A stretch of DNA of 64,000 nucleotides from Arthrobacter caoxuetaonis (lineage in GTDB: Bacteria > Actinomycetota > Actinomycetes > Actinomycetales > Micrococcaceae), in the NCBI RefSeq assembly GCF_023921125.1, contig NZ_CP099466.1, forward strand, positions 248,001-312,000, written 5' to 3'. The notes below the pieces were generated by a model, which did not search any database, was not told the origin of the DNA, and was given only the letters and a program-made list of their open reading frames with translations. This document shows positions 39,186-48,364 of the stretch, piece by piece (position 1 is the stretch's first letter; every line of letters starts with the position of its first letter). The position numbers were made by a program, and so were the translations under genes.

Positions 39186-40748
39186 CTAGCGCGCCAGCGC
39201 CTCAGCGGCCCAGGCGTCGGTATAGAAATTCGGCGAAAGCGATTCCAGCAGCTCTGCGTAGACGTCCCGCTCGACGGCCTGCGCCGAGCCCTCCGGGACC
39301 GTGGGAGCGAACGCTGAGACGCCGAGGCCGGCCTGCCGGTCCTGCACGGTCAGCCCCGCGGCTTCCAGGATGGTGGGCAGCATGCTCAGCTGGTCAACGC
39401 CGGAACGCGGCTCGGTGGCCGTACCGCCGGGAACCCAGATCCGGTTGAAGATGGTGCGGTTCTCGTGGTGGTCCAGCTGCTCGTGGAAGGCGTCCCCGGC
39501 GCTCATGTGCTTGAGGTGGTCGCCCATGATCACGACGGCGGTGTCCTCCAGATAGCCCTGCGCCTTCATGTGCTCGACGAAGCCGGCGACCTGGGTCATC
39601 GAGCAGGCAAACGCAGAGGTGACCTTATTCTCGGTGTCCACGGTGCAGTAGTCGTAGATATGCACCGGTTCGTGGGTGTCCAGGGTCAGGACCGAGAGGT
39701 TGAACGGCTGGCCGGTTTCCTCGGACTGCGCGTGCAGCCTGTCGACCTCTTCCTTGGCGTTGGCCATCAGCCGCTCATCGCTGAGGCCCCAGTCGCTGCG
39801 GAAGCTGTTCTCCGGTTCGTCGGCAGCCCGCCAATCGTCCAGGCCCTTGACCTGGGAGTAGCCATGGCCGCTCAGGAAGGTGTCCTTTGCCGCGAAGGAA
39901 GAGCGTGCACCGCCCATGAAAGTGCTGGTGTAGCCCTGGTCCTGCAGGATGTCACCCAGACAGGTCACCCCGCCCAGATAGGTGTCCACATCGCCGCTGC
40001 CCACGCTCTTGGCATCGGTGGCCGCGCTGTCGCCGGCACCGAAAACCGTGCCCTTGAGCGGGATGCCGCACTGGGTGGAGACCAGGCCGGCCATAGTCCA
40101 GCCCCCTCCCTGGTACTGCTGGAAATCCTCAATGCTCTGCCAGCCGTCCGCTTCCTGCGTGACTTCCTTCAGGGGCGCAAAGGCGTCCTTCTCGAAGAGC
40201 TGGTCATCGGCAAGGGTCTGTTCCCCGGACTCCAGGTAGATCAGCACCAGGTTCCGCTTGCTGTCCGCAGCGGTAACGGTGGGCTCCACGTAGTAGTTGC
40301 CGACGTCGTACTTAGAGTTTGCTGCCTTGATGTAGTCCGCGATCCCCACCGTGGTGACGAATGCCGTGGTGCCGCCAACAACCACCGCGGAGACCAGGAA
40401 CGTGGCAATCACCCGCATGGTCCAGCTCGGCCGGTGGGCCTGCCTGGCGGCGAGGTGCTTCCGCTTGTGGCGGCGGCGCTGCTGGAAGAATGCGATGGCC
40501 AGCGTCAGGAGCACAGGGGCGACGCCGATGGCCAGGATAGCGGTCCACACAATGGATCCGCCGCCGCCGTCGGGATCCACCGACTTAAGGTTGAGGAGCA
40601 TTTGGCCGAAGGAGATCCGGCCCCACGTGTAGTGGATGACCCCTGCGGCGCTGAGCATCACCAGTCCGGCCCAAATCAGGACATAGACCAGGACGTGTCC
40701 CAGGGCGACGCTGCCGCGCCGGGTCGCATGCAGCAACCGACCGGACAT
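39186..40748 (-). CDS. LtaS/OpgB-family membrane phosphoglycerol transferase-like protein
   Basis: A 520-residue protein with about three to four N-terminal membrane helices (residues 10-135) and an extracellular sulfatase-like domain. NLVLIYLESGEQT begins the catalytic domain; GGGWTMAGLVSTQCGIPL carries the expected nucleophile Thr and closely resembles the OpgB type; FMGGARSSF, LTLDTHEPVH and VVIMGDHLKHMS supply metal ligands. OpgB and LtaS transfer glycerol phosphate from phosphatidylglycerol to periplasmic glucans or teichoic acid; here a cell-envelope glycolipid or glucan is likely. ATG at 40748 with GAGGTG upstream is preferred over an in-frame ATG at 40832. Confidence 0.85.
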   Translation of the reverse strand: MSGRLLHATRRGSVALGHVLVYVLIWAGLVMLSAAGVIHYTWGRISFGQMLLNLKSVDPDGGGGSIVWTAILAIGVAPVLLTLAIAFFQQRRRHKRKHLAARQAHRPSWTMRVIATFLVSAVVVGGTTAFVTTVGIADYIKAANSKYDVGNYYVEPTVTAADSKRNLVLIYLESGEQTLADDQLFEKDAFAPLKEVTQEADGWQSIEDFQQYQGGGWTMAGLVSTQCGIPLKGTVFGAGDSAATDAKSVGSGDVDTYLGGVTCLGDILQDQGYTSTFMGGARSSFAAKDTFLSGHGYSQVKGLDDWRAADEPENSFRSDWGLSDERLMANAKEEVDRLHAQSEETGQPFNLSVLTLDTHEPVHIYDYCTVDTENKVTSAFACSMTQVAGFVEHMKAQGYLEDTAVVIMGDHLKHMSAGDAFHEQLDHHENRTIFNRIWVPGGTATEPRSGVDQLSMLPTILEAAGLTVQDRQAGLGVSAFAPTVPEGSAQAVERDVYAELLESLSPNFYTDAWAAEALAR

Positions 40749-40996
40749 GGCAGCACCTCGCATTCCTAATAAGCAGTGTGGGCAAAAAATCTGGCTGGCC
40801 TTGACATTAGGACAGCCCTTGGGTTCAAGCATCTTAGTTGGCTATTATGCCTCGTTCAACTGGGCGTCATCCGCCTTCACCCCGGCGGTTGGTTCGGAAA
40901 GCTGCTTCCGACGGTACGTGCGGCGGGAAAAGTCCGGCTCTGAAGACCGCTGCGGGCGGGGGAATAGATCAGCCTGGGATCGCCTTGGTGTCCTCT

Positions 40997-42007
40997 ATGA
41001 AAGCAATCGTCTACTCCGAGCCCGGAGCGTCCTCTGTCCTCTCCCTCACCGAGCGCGGGGTTGCCGATCCCGGCCCCGGCGAAGTGCGGGTCCGCATCAC
41101 CGTATCCGGGGTGAACCCCACCGACTGGAAGGCCCGCGCCGGCGGTGTTCCCTTCCCCGAAGTGGTACCCAACCAGGACGGCGCCGGCGTTGTCGACGCT
41201 GTTGGCGAGGGCGTTGAGGGGCTGCAGCCCGGGGACCGCGTGTGGGTGTTCCTGGCCGCCCACGGCCGTCCCACGGGAACCGCACAGGAATACGCAGTCC
41301 TCCCCGCCGGTCGTGTGGTCCCGCTGCCGGACGGGGTGGGTTTCGACGTCGGTGCAAGCATCGGCGTGCCGGCCATGACGGCCCACCGTGCGCTCACGGT
41401 GCACGAGTTTGGACCGTCCCGGCTGTCTCCCGGGGCGCTCGCCGGCCGGACGGTGCTGGTCCAGGGCGGTGCCGGCGCCGTGGGGCATGCCGCGATCCAG
41501 CTTGCCGCCTGGGCGGGAGCGGACGTCATTGCAACGGTGAGCTCTGACGCGAAGGCAGCGCTGGCCCGTGCTGCCGGAGCCCGGCACATTGTCCGATATC
41601 CCGACGGCTCCGAAGCGGACCGCATCCGCGAGATCGCGCCCGACGGCGTCGATCACATTGTGGAGGTGTCCCCGGCGCAGAACGCGGAGCTCGACGTCGA
41701 GGTGATCGCCAACCACGGCAGTGTGGCCTACTACGCGGACAACGGCGGCGGGGAGTTCACCGCGCCGGTTCGCCCGAGCTTCGCCAAGAACGTCCGCTGG
41801 CAGGGTGTACTCATCTACACGGTAGGGGAGCAGGCGCAGCAGGCCGCAGCCGAGGACATCACGGCAGCGCTGGGCGACGGCGCGCTTCCGGTGGGCGAGG
41901 ACGCGGGCCTGCCGCTGACCTGGTTCCCGCTGGAGGAAACCGCTGCCGCGCACGACGCCGTGGAGAACGGTGCCACCGGCAAGGTCCTGATCCGGGTGGC
42001 GGACTGA
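40997..42007 (+). CDS. NADPH:quinone reductase-like medium-chain dehydrogenase
   Basis: A 336-residue zinc-independent MDR/zeta-crystallin-type oxidoreductase: MKAIVYSEPGASSVLSL, VSGVNPTDWKARAG, VPNQDGAGVVDAVGEGVEG, and the NADPH motif VLVQGGAGAVGHAAIQLA (about 150-167). No catalytic zinc ligands. It reduces quinones or enones with NADPH. ATG at 40997 has a weak ribosome site; upstream extension to 40838 has no family match and is rejected. It is convergent with dinB, 22 bp away. Confidence 0.88.
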   Translation: MKAIVYSEPGASSVLSLTERGVADPGPGEVRVRITVSGVNPTDWKARAGGVPFPEVVPNQDGAGVVDAVGEGVEGLQPGDRVWVFLAAHGRPTGTAQEYAVLPAGRVVPLPDGVGFDVGASIGVPAMTAHRALTVHEFGPSRLSPGALAGRTVLVQGGAGAVGHAAIQLAAWAGADVIATVSSDAKAALARAAGARHIVRYPDGSEADRIREIAPDGVDHIVEVSPAQNAELDVEVIANHGSVAYYADNGGGEFTAPVRPSFAKNVRWQGVLIYTVGEQAQQAAAEDITAALGDGALPVGEDAGLPLTWFPLEETAAAHDAVENGATGKVLIRVAD

Positions 42008-42029
42008 TTCGCTAAGGCCCGCGGCCGGG

Positions 42030-43103
42030 TTACCACCCGCCGCGGGTCGGAGTGTGGCCCTGCCGGGCATCGTCGGGCATCCTCATTTCGGCCCGCAGCC
42101 CGAGCAGCCGGATCGGCCGCCCGGCTTCGATCGCGCCTGCCAGGTCCAGCGCCCGCGCCAGGACCTCGGCGCGGTCGAAGGTCTCGGGGATCTTCCGGGC
42201 GTGGGTCTTGGTGGTGAACGGCGCGTACCGGACCTTCAGGGTCAGGCCGATGACGGGCCGCCCCTCCGCCGCCACATCCTTGAGGACCTCGGCGGCCAGC
42301 TGCGTGACGGCGTCGTGCACCTGCTCCGGTTCGGTGAGGTTCGTCTGGAACGTGGTCTCGCGGCTGTGTCCGCGGGCCACCCAGGGAGTGTCATCGACCG
42401 TGCCGGAGCCGTCCCCGCGTCCCAGCGAGGCATACCAAGGGCCCATCTTCGGGCCGAACTCCGGCACCAGCGCCTGCGGATCCGCCGCAGCCAGCTCGGC
42501 GACCGTCTTGATGCCGAGCTTGGCCAGTCTGGCGGAGATCTTGTTGCCGACACCCCACAGTTCCTTGGTGGTTTTGGCGCCCATGACGTCGAGCCAGTTC
42601 TCCGCCGTGAGGCGGAAGATGCCGGCGGGCTTGCCGAAATCTGTGGCGTTCTTGGCGCGGACCAGGGTGTCACCGATGCCCACACTGCAATGCAGCTGCG
42701 TCCGTTCCAGCACTACGGCCTGGATCTGCCGGGCGTACGCTGCGGGGTCCCCGGTTTCGACGCCGACGAACGCTTCGTCCCAGCCCAGGACCTGCACGAC
42801 GGCGCCCGGCTGGGCGCGCAGGGTGGCCATCACCTCATCCGAGGCGGCGAGGTAAGCCTCGGCATCCACCGGGAGCAGCACGGCGTCGGGCACCTTCCTG
42901 GCCGCGATGCGCAGCGGCATTCCTGAACCGACGCCGAAGGCCCGGGCTTCATACGATGCAGTGGAGACGACGGCGCGTTCGGTGGGATCGCCACGCCCGC
43001 CGACGATGATGGGCTTGCCCGCCAGTTCCGGGCGCCGGAGCACCTCGACCGCCGCGATGAACTGGTCGAGGTCGACGTGCAGCACCCAGGGGATTGAGCT
43101 CAC
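42030..43103 (-). CDS. dinB: DNA polymerase IV (Y family)
   Basis: A 357-residue translesion polymerase. Catalytic acidic residues lie in VLHVDLDQFIAAVE (about 7-20) and in VLGWDEAFVG; STASYEARAFGVGSGMPLR is the finger motif, GVGNKISARLAKLGIKTVAEL the helix-hairpin-helix, and the little-finger domain starts near SRETTFQTNL. The usual SIDE motif reads GWDE. It lacks a clear beta-clamp peptide at the C-terminus. Start GTG at 43103 by family length; GTG at 43139 is an alternative. No LexA-type site is obvious upstream. Confidence 0.9.
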   Translation of the reverse strand: MSSIPWVLHVDLDQFIAAVEVLRRPELAGKPIIVGGRGDPTERAVVSTASYEARAFGVGSGMPLRIAARKVPDAVLLPVDAEAYLAASDEVMATLRAQPGAVVQVLGWDEAFVGVETGDPAAYARQIQAVVLERTQLHCSVGIGDTLVRAKNATDFGKPAGIFRLTAENWLDVMGAKTTKELWGVGNKISARLAKLGIKTVAELAAADPQALVPEFGPKMGPWYASLGRGDGSGTVDDTPWVARGHSRETTFQTNLTEPEQVHDAVTQLAAEVLKDVAAEGRPVIGLTLKVRYAPFTTKTHARKIPETFDRAEVLARALDLAGAIEAGRPIRLLGLRAEMRMPDDARQGHTPTRGGW

Positions 43104-43206
43104 GCGGTCCAGTGTGCCCCAGAACGGCTTTATGGTCACTCGTTGGACGTTCTCTACCAAGGGCGGCAGCGGACAGGGGCGGAAACGCAGTTTACCCATC
43201 ATCAGT

Positions 43207-44013
43207 TCATGGCAGCGAAACAGTCGCCCCAGACTGCACCGCCCAAGCGATAGAGCGGATGATCTCCACTGCCTGCTCCTGTTCGAAACCCTGGGTGCAG
43301 ACAGCAAGGACATAGGAACCTGCATCACCGGGTGTGCCGATGAACGCAACGTCGTGGTGGATGCCGTCTACCCACCCGGATTTGCTGCCCCAATCGGTGG
43401 GGGCGGGGAGCGTCGTACCAATTACGGAGTGCTCCTGACGCCGTAGTTGCTTCATCATGAACCGGGTGCTGGCAGGTCCTGCCGCAGCACCGGACACGAT
43501 GGTGTGCATGATCCGGGCCAGGTCCGCCGCCGTCGTTTCATGGGTGAAACCGGCATCCCGGGCGGGATGATCGCTGATGAGACGTTCCAGGCGCGACGAC
43601 GAGGCCCCGCAGAGATGGAGGGCTTCGGCCGCCGCTTCCATGCCTGTCAGTTCCAGCACCATGTTCGTCGCGGAGTTGGAGGAGGCATAGATCATGCGAC
43701 CCAGGGCCGCGGCCAAGGAAATGGTGCCGCCGACCGGAGGCATCCCGCGGTCCACCTCTGCAGGGTCGAAGGCGAAGTCCCCGGCGTCGGGGATGCGGCT
43801 GGGGAACCGGTCCCTGACCGTGACTGGCAGCTGCAGGCTGAGCTGGCCCGCATCTACCTGCCGCGCCGCAGCGATCAGGACAGCGAGTTTGATGGTGCTG
43901 GCGGAGTAGAAAACAGCATCGGCTTCGCGGGCGGCCAGTACCCGGCCAGCCACGTCAACGGCCAGATAGGAGATCCTTGGAACGCCGTCGCAGTAGGCGG
44001 AACTCACGGGCAT
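43207..44013 (-). CDS. Class-A-beta-lactamase-like serine hydrolase
   Basis: A 268-residue penicillin-binding-like serine hydrolase with all three class A hallmarks: S-x-x-K at Ser39-Lys42 (SASTIK), S-x-N in ASSNSATN, and KSG in WGSKSGWVDG. ATG at 44013 has GGGAG 9 nt upstream; longer starts at 44040 are possible. No signal peptide is visible in either form, so it is probably cytoplasmic and need not be an antibiotic-resistance enzyme. It is divergent from a LysR gene with a 38-bp gap, which suggests joint control, as in ampR/ampC-type pairs. Confidence 0.85.
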   Translation of the reverse strand: MPVSSAYCDGVPRISYLAVDVAGRVLAAREADAVFYSASTIKLAVLIAAARQVDAGQLSLQLPVTVRDRFPSRIPDAGDFAFDPAEVDRGMPPVGGTISLAAALGRMIYASSNSATNMVLELTGMEAAAEALHLCGASSSRLERLISDHPARDAGFTHETTAADLARIMHTIVSGAAAGPASTRFMMKQLRRQEHSVIGTTLPAPTDWGSKSGWVDGIHHDVAFIGTPGDAGSYVLAVCTQGFEQEQAVEIIRSIAWAVQSGATVSLP

Positions 44014-44051
44014 GGCGAAATGCTCCCATATGGCCACCACAAGGCGGAATA

Positions 44052-45029
44052 ATGACGGGCATGCTGTCCTTCGCCCGCCTGCTCGCCCTGCTTGAAGTCT
44101 CCCGGACGGGCAGCATCTCGGCCGCCGCCAAACGCCTCCAGCTGACTCCTTCCGCGGTATCGCACCAGATCTCCACGCTCGAGCGCGAAGTGGAGACCAA
44201 GCTCATCGAGCGGGGGCCACGGGGTGTGTGGCTCACCGCCGCGGGCAGCCGGCTCGCGGAGTACAGCGAGTCCGTTGCGGAACTGATGCACCGGGCGGAG
44301 CAGGAGATCCGGGAGCTCGGCGGGGGTGAACGCGGTCGACTGAGCCTGGGGTTTTTTGCCTCGGCCGGGCTTCAACTGGTTCCCACCGCCCTGTCCGCGT
44401 TTATGACCGGACGGCCCCATGTTGAACTGAACCTCATTCCCGGGCAGCCGCATGAGTTGGTTCCGCGCCTGCTCAGCACGGAACTCGACGTCGCCGTCGT
44501 TTTTGACTATTCGGCGGGACCGCCCAAAACCAGCCCGGGCAGGACGCCGAACGTCACTTACGAGCCGCTGCTGGTAGACCCGCACTTCATTGCAGTGCCC
44601 CCGGGATACCGGCCTCGCGCTCGCGGATTCATCAGCATCGCGGATCTCTCTGGCGAGCAGTGGATTGCCACCGAGGGAATGGATAACGAGGTGGCCCTCG
44701 TGGACCGGATCTGCGCCGCAGCCGGGTACACCCCTAACGTCCGTTGCCGGACAGACCACTACGACGTCACCCTTGGCATGGTCTCGGCGGGCCTCGGCTT
44801 CGCACTCGTTCCCGCGCTGAGCCTGGGGCCCGTCGCGGAACGCAGCCGGGTACCACTGCGTACCCTCTCTACCCCGCATCCGTCGGCACGGCATATCCGG
44901 GTGGCTACCCGAGCGGACAATCCCAATCCGCTGGTGCCCGCCTTTATAGAGCATCTTCAGAACACTGCGCAACGGCTGGGTGCTGAGATGAGACAGTTGG
45001 CAGACGCGGTCGATGCGGCCTCCTCCTGA
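44052..45029 (+). CDS. LysR-family transcriptional regulator
   Basis: A 325-residue LysR protein: helix-turn-helix at residues about 3-62 (LLALLEVSRTGSISAAAKRLQLTPSAVSHQISTLEREVETKLIERGPRGVWLT), then a PBP-like effector domain from about residue 92 (GRLSLGFFASAGLQLVP). ATG at 44052 follows AAGGCGG. It diverges from the beta-lactamase-like gene and converges on the D-aminoacylase operon, either of which could be its target. Confidence 0.9.
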   Translation: MTGMLSFARLLALLEVSRTGSISAAAKRLQLTPSAVSHQISTLEREVETKLIERGPRGVWLTAAGSRLAEYSESVAELMHRAEQEIRELGGGERGRLSLGFFASAGLQLVPTALSAFMTGRPHVELNLIPGQPHELVPRLLSTELDVAVVFDYSAGPPKTSPGRTPNVTYEPLLVDPHFIAVPPGYRPRARGFISIADLSGEQWIATEGMDNEVALVDRICAAAGYTPNVRCRTDHYDVTLGMVSAGLGFALVPALSLGPVAERSRVPLRTLSTPHPSARHIRVATRADNPNPLVPAFIEHLQNTAQRLGAEMRQLADAVDAASS

Positions 45030-45052
45030 CACTGTTTCTCGGATCTGCACAC

Positions 45053-46654
45053 TCAGGCCCGGCGCCGCACGGTCACGCCCGGTGCCGCCCCGGTCAACCG
45101 CTGGCCGCAGAGTATCTCTCGCCCGGCGACGAAGACGTGCTCAATGCCAATCGGCCGCCGCAGCGGCTCGGTAAACGTCGCCCGGTCCTCCACCGCCGCC
45201 GGATCAAAAACGACGACGTCGGCCACGGCACCGGGAACGAGCGAACCCCTGTCTGCCAGCCCGAACCGCTGTGCCGGCAGCGCCGTCATCCGCAGGACGG
45301 CGTCTTCGAGGGAGAGCAGGCCAAGTTCACGCACATACCGGCCCAGCACACGCGCGAATGTACCGGCCCAGCGCGGGTGTGGTTTGCCGTCACGCGGGAC
45401 CCCGTCCGAACCGATCATTGTGCCCGGGTGGGCCATTACCCGTTGCATATCCGCCTCGTCCATGGAGTGGGAAATGATCGTGACGGCACCGGTTTCTGCC
45501 AGCAGCAGGTCAGCAACGAAGTCCACCGGATCCTGCCCGGCCTGTGCTGCCAGTTTGGCGATGCTGTGCCCTTCGGCGGCCGGGTGCTTCGGCGCCCCGG
45601 CGATGTCGATGCGGTCCCAGCCGCCGTTGCCGATGGTGTTCTCCCAGCCGGGCTCACCGTGTTCGATGGAGGCCCGCATTCGCTCCCGCTGAACTGGTTC
45701 TGCCAGTCGGGCAAGCAGGGCCTGGAACCCGCCCGCTGATGCCCAGGGCGGGAGCATCGCGTGCAGGGAGGTGCTGCCGGCCACATATGGGTACACATCG
45801 CAGGTGACGTCCAGGCCCTCCGACCGGGCGGCGTCCATCATCGCCAGCGTCGTGGCGGACTTTCCAACGCCGTTCCTGCCAGCGGTCTTATGGTGTGAAA
45901 CATGCAGTGCTGTGCCTGAGCGCCGGGAGATCTCCAAGGCTTCGTCAAGGGCCGCTTCTACGCGGCTCATTTCATCCCGCAGATGTGTCACATAGGGCAC
46001 CCGGTGCCTGGCAGAAACCCGCCCCAGGGCGATGAGTTCAGCGGTATCGGCGTAGGTTCCCGGCGGATAGATGAGTCCGGATGACCACCCTGCCGCCCCG
46101 GCGTTGAGGGCATCGTCCAACAGCGTGCACATCTGGTCGGTTTCTTCCGGTGTTGCCCTGCGCTGGGCGAATCCAAGCACTGCGGCTCGGAGGCTCGAAT
46201 GCCCCTGCAATGACGCGATGTTGTTAACTCGTGCCGCCTTATTGTGGCTTGCGGCGAAGCCTTCCATCCCGGGAACAGGAGAACCAGCGGGGCCGAGCAG
46301 CGCCGTGCAGAAGTCCCGCAAGCTGTCGGCGTGGGCGCTGTCTTGGGCGGAGGGGAACAGGGAGTAGCCGCAGTTGCCGGCGATTTCCGTGGTGACGCCC
46401 TGCCGTGCCGCGGCCCAGGCCAGGTCCGGTGGAGTGGAACGGGCGTCCAGTGCAGTGGCGTCGGAGTGAGTGTGTACGTCGATGAATCCCGGGCTGACCA
46501 CCAGGCCGGTTACGTCGATGACGGTGGCGTCCTGAGGGGTGATGGTTCCGGGCGGCACGATGCGGCCGTTGGACAGAGCGACGTCGGACTGCACGGCGGC
46601 GGCCCCGCTGCCGTCGACCACCAGCCCACCCCGCAGCAGGTAATCGCCTGGCAC
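45053..46654 (-). CDS. N-acyl-D-amino-acid deacylase (D-aminoacylase)
   Basis: A 533-residue amidohydrolase. The metal-binding VSPGFIDVHTHSD (about 53-65), the NCGYS segment with a bridging cysteine, HLRDE, HVSHHKTAGRNGVGKS and the late SDGVPRDGKPHPRWAGTFARVLGRYVRE are hallmarks of D-aminoacylases, which release D-amino acids from N-acyl or dipeptide-like forms. GTG start overlaps the ABC ATPase stop by one base (TAGTG), so it is last in the transporter operon and should process the imported compound. Confidence 0.92.
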   Translation of the reverse strand: MPGDYLLRGGLVVDGSGAAAVQSDVALSNGRIVPPGTITPQDATVIDVTGLVVSPGFIDVHTHSDATALDARSTPPDLAWAAARQGVTTEIAGNCGYSLFPSAQDSAHADSLRDFCTALLGPAGSPVPGMEGFAASHNKAARVNNIASLQGHSSLRAAVLGFAQRRATPEETDQMCTLLDDALNAGAAGWSSGLIYPPGTYADTAELIALGRVSARHRVPYVTHLRDEMSRVEAALDEALEISRRSGTALHVSHHKTAGRNGVGKSATTLAMMDAARSEGLDVTCDVYPYVAGSTSLHAMLPPWASAGGFQALLARLAEPVQRERMRASIEHGEPGWENTIGNGGWDRIDIAGAPKHPAAEGHSIAKLAAQAGQDPVDFVADLLLAETGAVTIISHSMDEADMQRVMAHPGTMIGSDGVPRDGKPHPRWAGTFARVLGRYVRELGLLSLEDAVLRMTALPAQRFGLADRGSLVPGAVADVVVFDPAAVEDRATFTEPLRRPIGIEHVFVAGREILCGQRLTGAAPGVTVRRRA

Positions 46655-47421
46655 TAGCGGACCCTGGCCAGGAAGTCGGCGGTGCGTTGATGTTGAGGGT
46701 CTGAGAGGACCTGTTCGGCACTGCCGGACTCCACCACGACACCGTCCGCCATAAAGATCACCCTGTCGGCAACCGTCCGGGCGAAGGACATCTCATGCGT
46801 GACCACCACCATCGTCATCCCGGAGTCTGCAAGGTCCTGCATCACAGCCAGCACCTCTCCGACCAGCTCCGGGTCCAGTGCCGAGGTAGGTTCATCGAAG
46901 AGCATCACCTGGGGTTCCATGGCCAGCGCCCGTGCAATGGCAACGCGTTGCTGTTGGCCGCCGGAAAGCTGGGCCGGATGGAAATGCATCCTGTCCCCGA
47001 GTCCCACGCTGGTCAGCAGGTCCGCGGAGCGCGCCACCGCCGCTGCATGTTGTTCACCCTTGATCTTCCACGGGCCTTCCACCACATTCTCCAGCGCCGT
47101 CATGTGCGGAAAGAGGTTGAAGCGCTGGAAAACCATGCCGATGCCCTGGCGCTGGCGGCGCAGATCGTCGTACCGGCGTTCCAGGAGCGTCCCGTCCGGC
47201 TGTTCCACGAACCCCAGCAGCTCTCCGTTGATCCAGACCCGGCCGGAATCGATGGTTTCCAGGCGGTTGAGGCAGCGCAGCAGGGTGGTTTTGCCCGAGC
47301 CCGATGGGCCGATGATGCAGACGACCTCCCCGGCAGAAATCGAGAGGTCAATGCCCTTCAGGATAATGTTCTCCCCGAAACTTTTCCGGACGGAACGGGC
47401 ATGGACGATCAGGTTATTCAT
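46654..47421 (-). CDS. Amino-acid ABC transporter ATP-binding subunit (second set)
   Basis: A 255-residue GlnQ-type ATPase: Walker [28 protein letters not shown], signature LSGGQQQR, Walker [13 protein letters not shown] and H-loop [15 protein letters not shown]. Start ATG at 47421, inside the end of the permease gene (8-bp overlap); an upstream ATG at 47496 would only add permease-antisense-like residues. It energises the importer feeding the D-aminoacylase. Confidence 0.93.
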   Translation of the reverse strand: MNNLIVHARSVRKSFGENIILKGIDLSISAGEVVCIIGPSGSGKTTLLRCLNRLETIDSGRVWINGELLGFVEQPDGTLLERRYDDLRRQRQGIGMVFQRFNLFPHMTALENVVEGPWKIKGEQHAAAVARSADLLTSVGLGDRMHFHPAQLSGGQQQRVAIARALAMEPQVMLFDEPTSALDPELVGEVLAVMQDLADSGMTMVVVTHEMSFARTVADRVIFMADGVVVESGSAEQVLSDPQHQRTADFLARVR

Positions 47422-48364
47422 GGTGCCCTGGCTTTCTCGAGGATGGCGGGGAGAGATTTGCCAGTACCTTCTTCCGCACGGGAGTTCTGCCGTCAAAGCC
47501 CTTGGAGTACTTTTTCTCCAGAAAGTGCTGGCCGACGGTGGCCACCGTGGTGAGGACCAGGTACCAGATGGAAGCGACGATCAGCATCGAGATCACCTCG
47601 AAATTGCCCAAATAGATCCGCTGGACCACCGTCATAAGGTCGGAGCCGGCGATGATCGAGACCAGCGAGGAGGTCTTGAGCATGGAAATGAACTGGTTAC
47701 CGGTGGGCGGCAGGATGATTCGCATGGCTTGGGGCAGAATGATGCGGCTCATAATGCGGCCCCGGGACATCCCCATGGCTTCTGCCGCTTCACGCTGCCC
47801 GCTGTCAACCGAGAGGATTCCGGCCCGGATGATTTGGGACATGTAGGCGCCTTCGTTGATTGCCAGGCCCAGAAGGCCCGCAACAAATGGAGTGATGATG
47901 GACGCCTCCACTCCGAAGAGCTTGGGCCCGCCGAACGGAATGCCGAATTCCAGCCGGGGAAAAATCACGCCGAGGTTGAACCAGAAAAGCAGTTGCACAA
48001 GCAGAGGAGTGCCGCGGAAGAACCAGGAGAAGGCACCCGCGACGAGCCGCAGGACCGGATTTTTGGAGAGCTGCATGACCGCAACCACCAGACCGATGAC
48101 AATTCCGACGACCATGGAGATGGCGCTGAGGGCAATGGTCACCCAGAGGCCCTCCAGGACCGGGCCGGCCGTAAGGAAGTTGGCCACCACGTCCCAGTGG
48201 ATATTCGGCGTCACTACTAGGACGTAGAGGACCCAGAGCGCGAAAACGGAGGCGGCCGCACCGCCGATCCACCGGCCCCACGCGGGAGCACGCTTGGCAT
48301 TGAGAGGAATCACCTCGGCATTCGTGCGTGCAGAATCTGAAGTGCCGGTGTCACTGGCCGGCAT
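47414..48364 (-). CDS. Amino-acid ABC transporter permease (second set)
   Basis: A 316-residue HisM/GlnP-type permease with a 30-residue cytoplasmic N-terminus, [33 protein letters not shown], and the EAA loop [30 protein letters not shown]. It is strikingly parallel to the permease at 12211-13173, including the inserted segment after FWFNL, so the two transporter sets are paralogues. It overlaps the binding-protein gene by 14 bp. Confidence 0.93.
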   Translation of the reverse strand: MPASDTGTSDSARTNAEVIPLNAKRAPAWGRWIGGAAASVFALWVLYVLVVTPNIHWDVVANFLTAGPVLEGLWVTIALSAISMVVGIVIGLVVAVMQLSKNPVLRLVAGAFSWFFRGTPLLVQLLFWFNLGVIFPRLEFGIPFGGPKLFGVEASIITPFVAGLLGLAINEGAYMSQIIRAGILSVDSGQREAAEAMGMSRGRIMSRIILPQAMRIILPPTGNQFISMLKTSSLVSIIAGSDLMTVVQRIYLGNFEVISMLIVASIWYLVLTTVATVGQHFLEKKYSKGFDGRTPVRKKVLANLSPPSSRKPGHHE

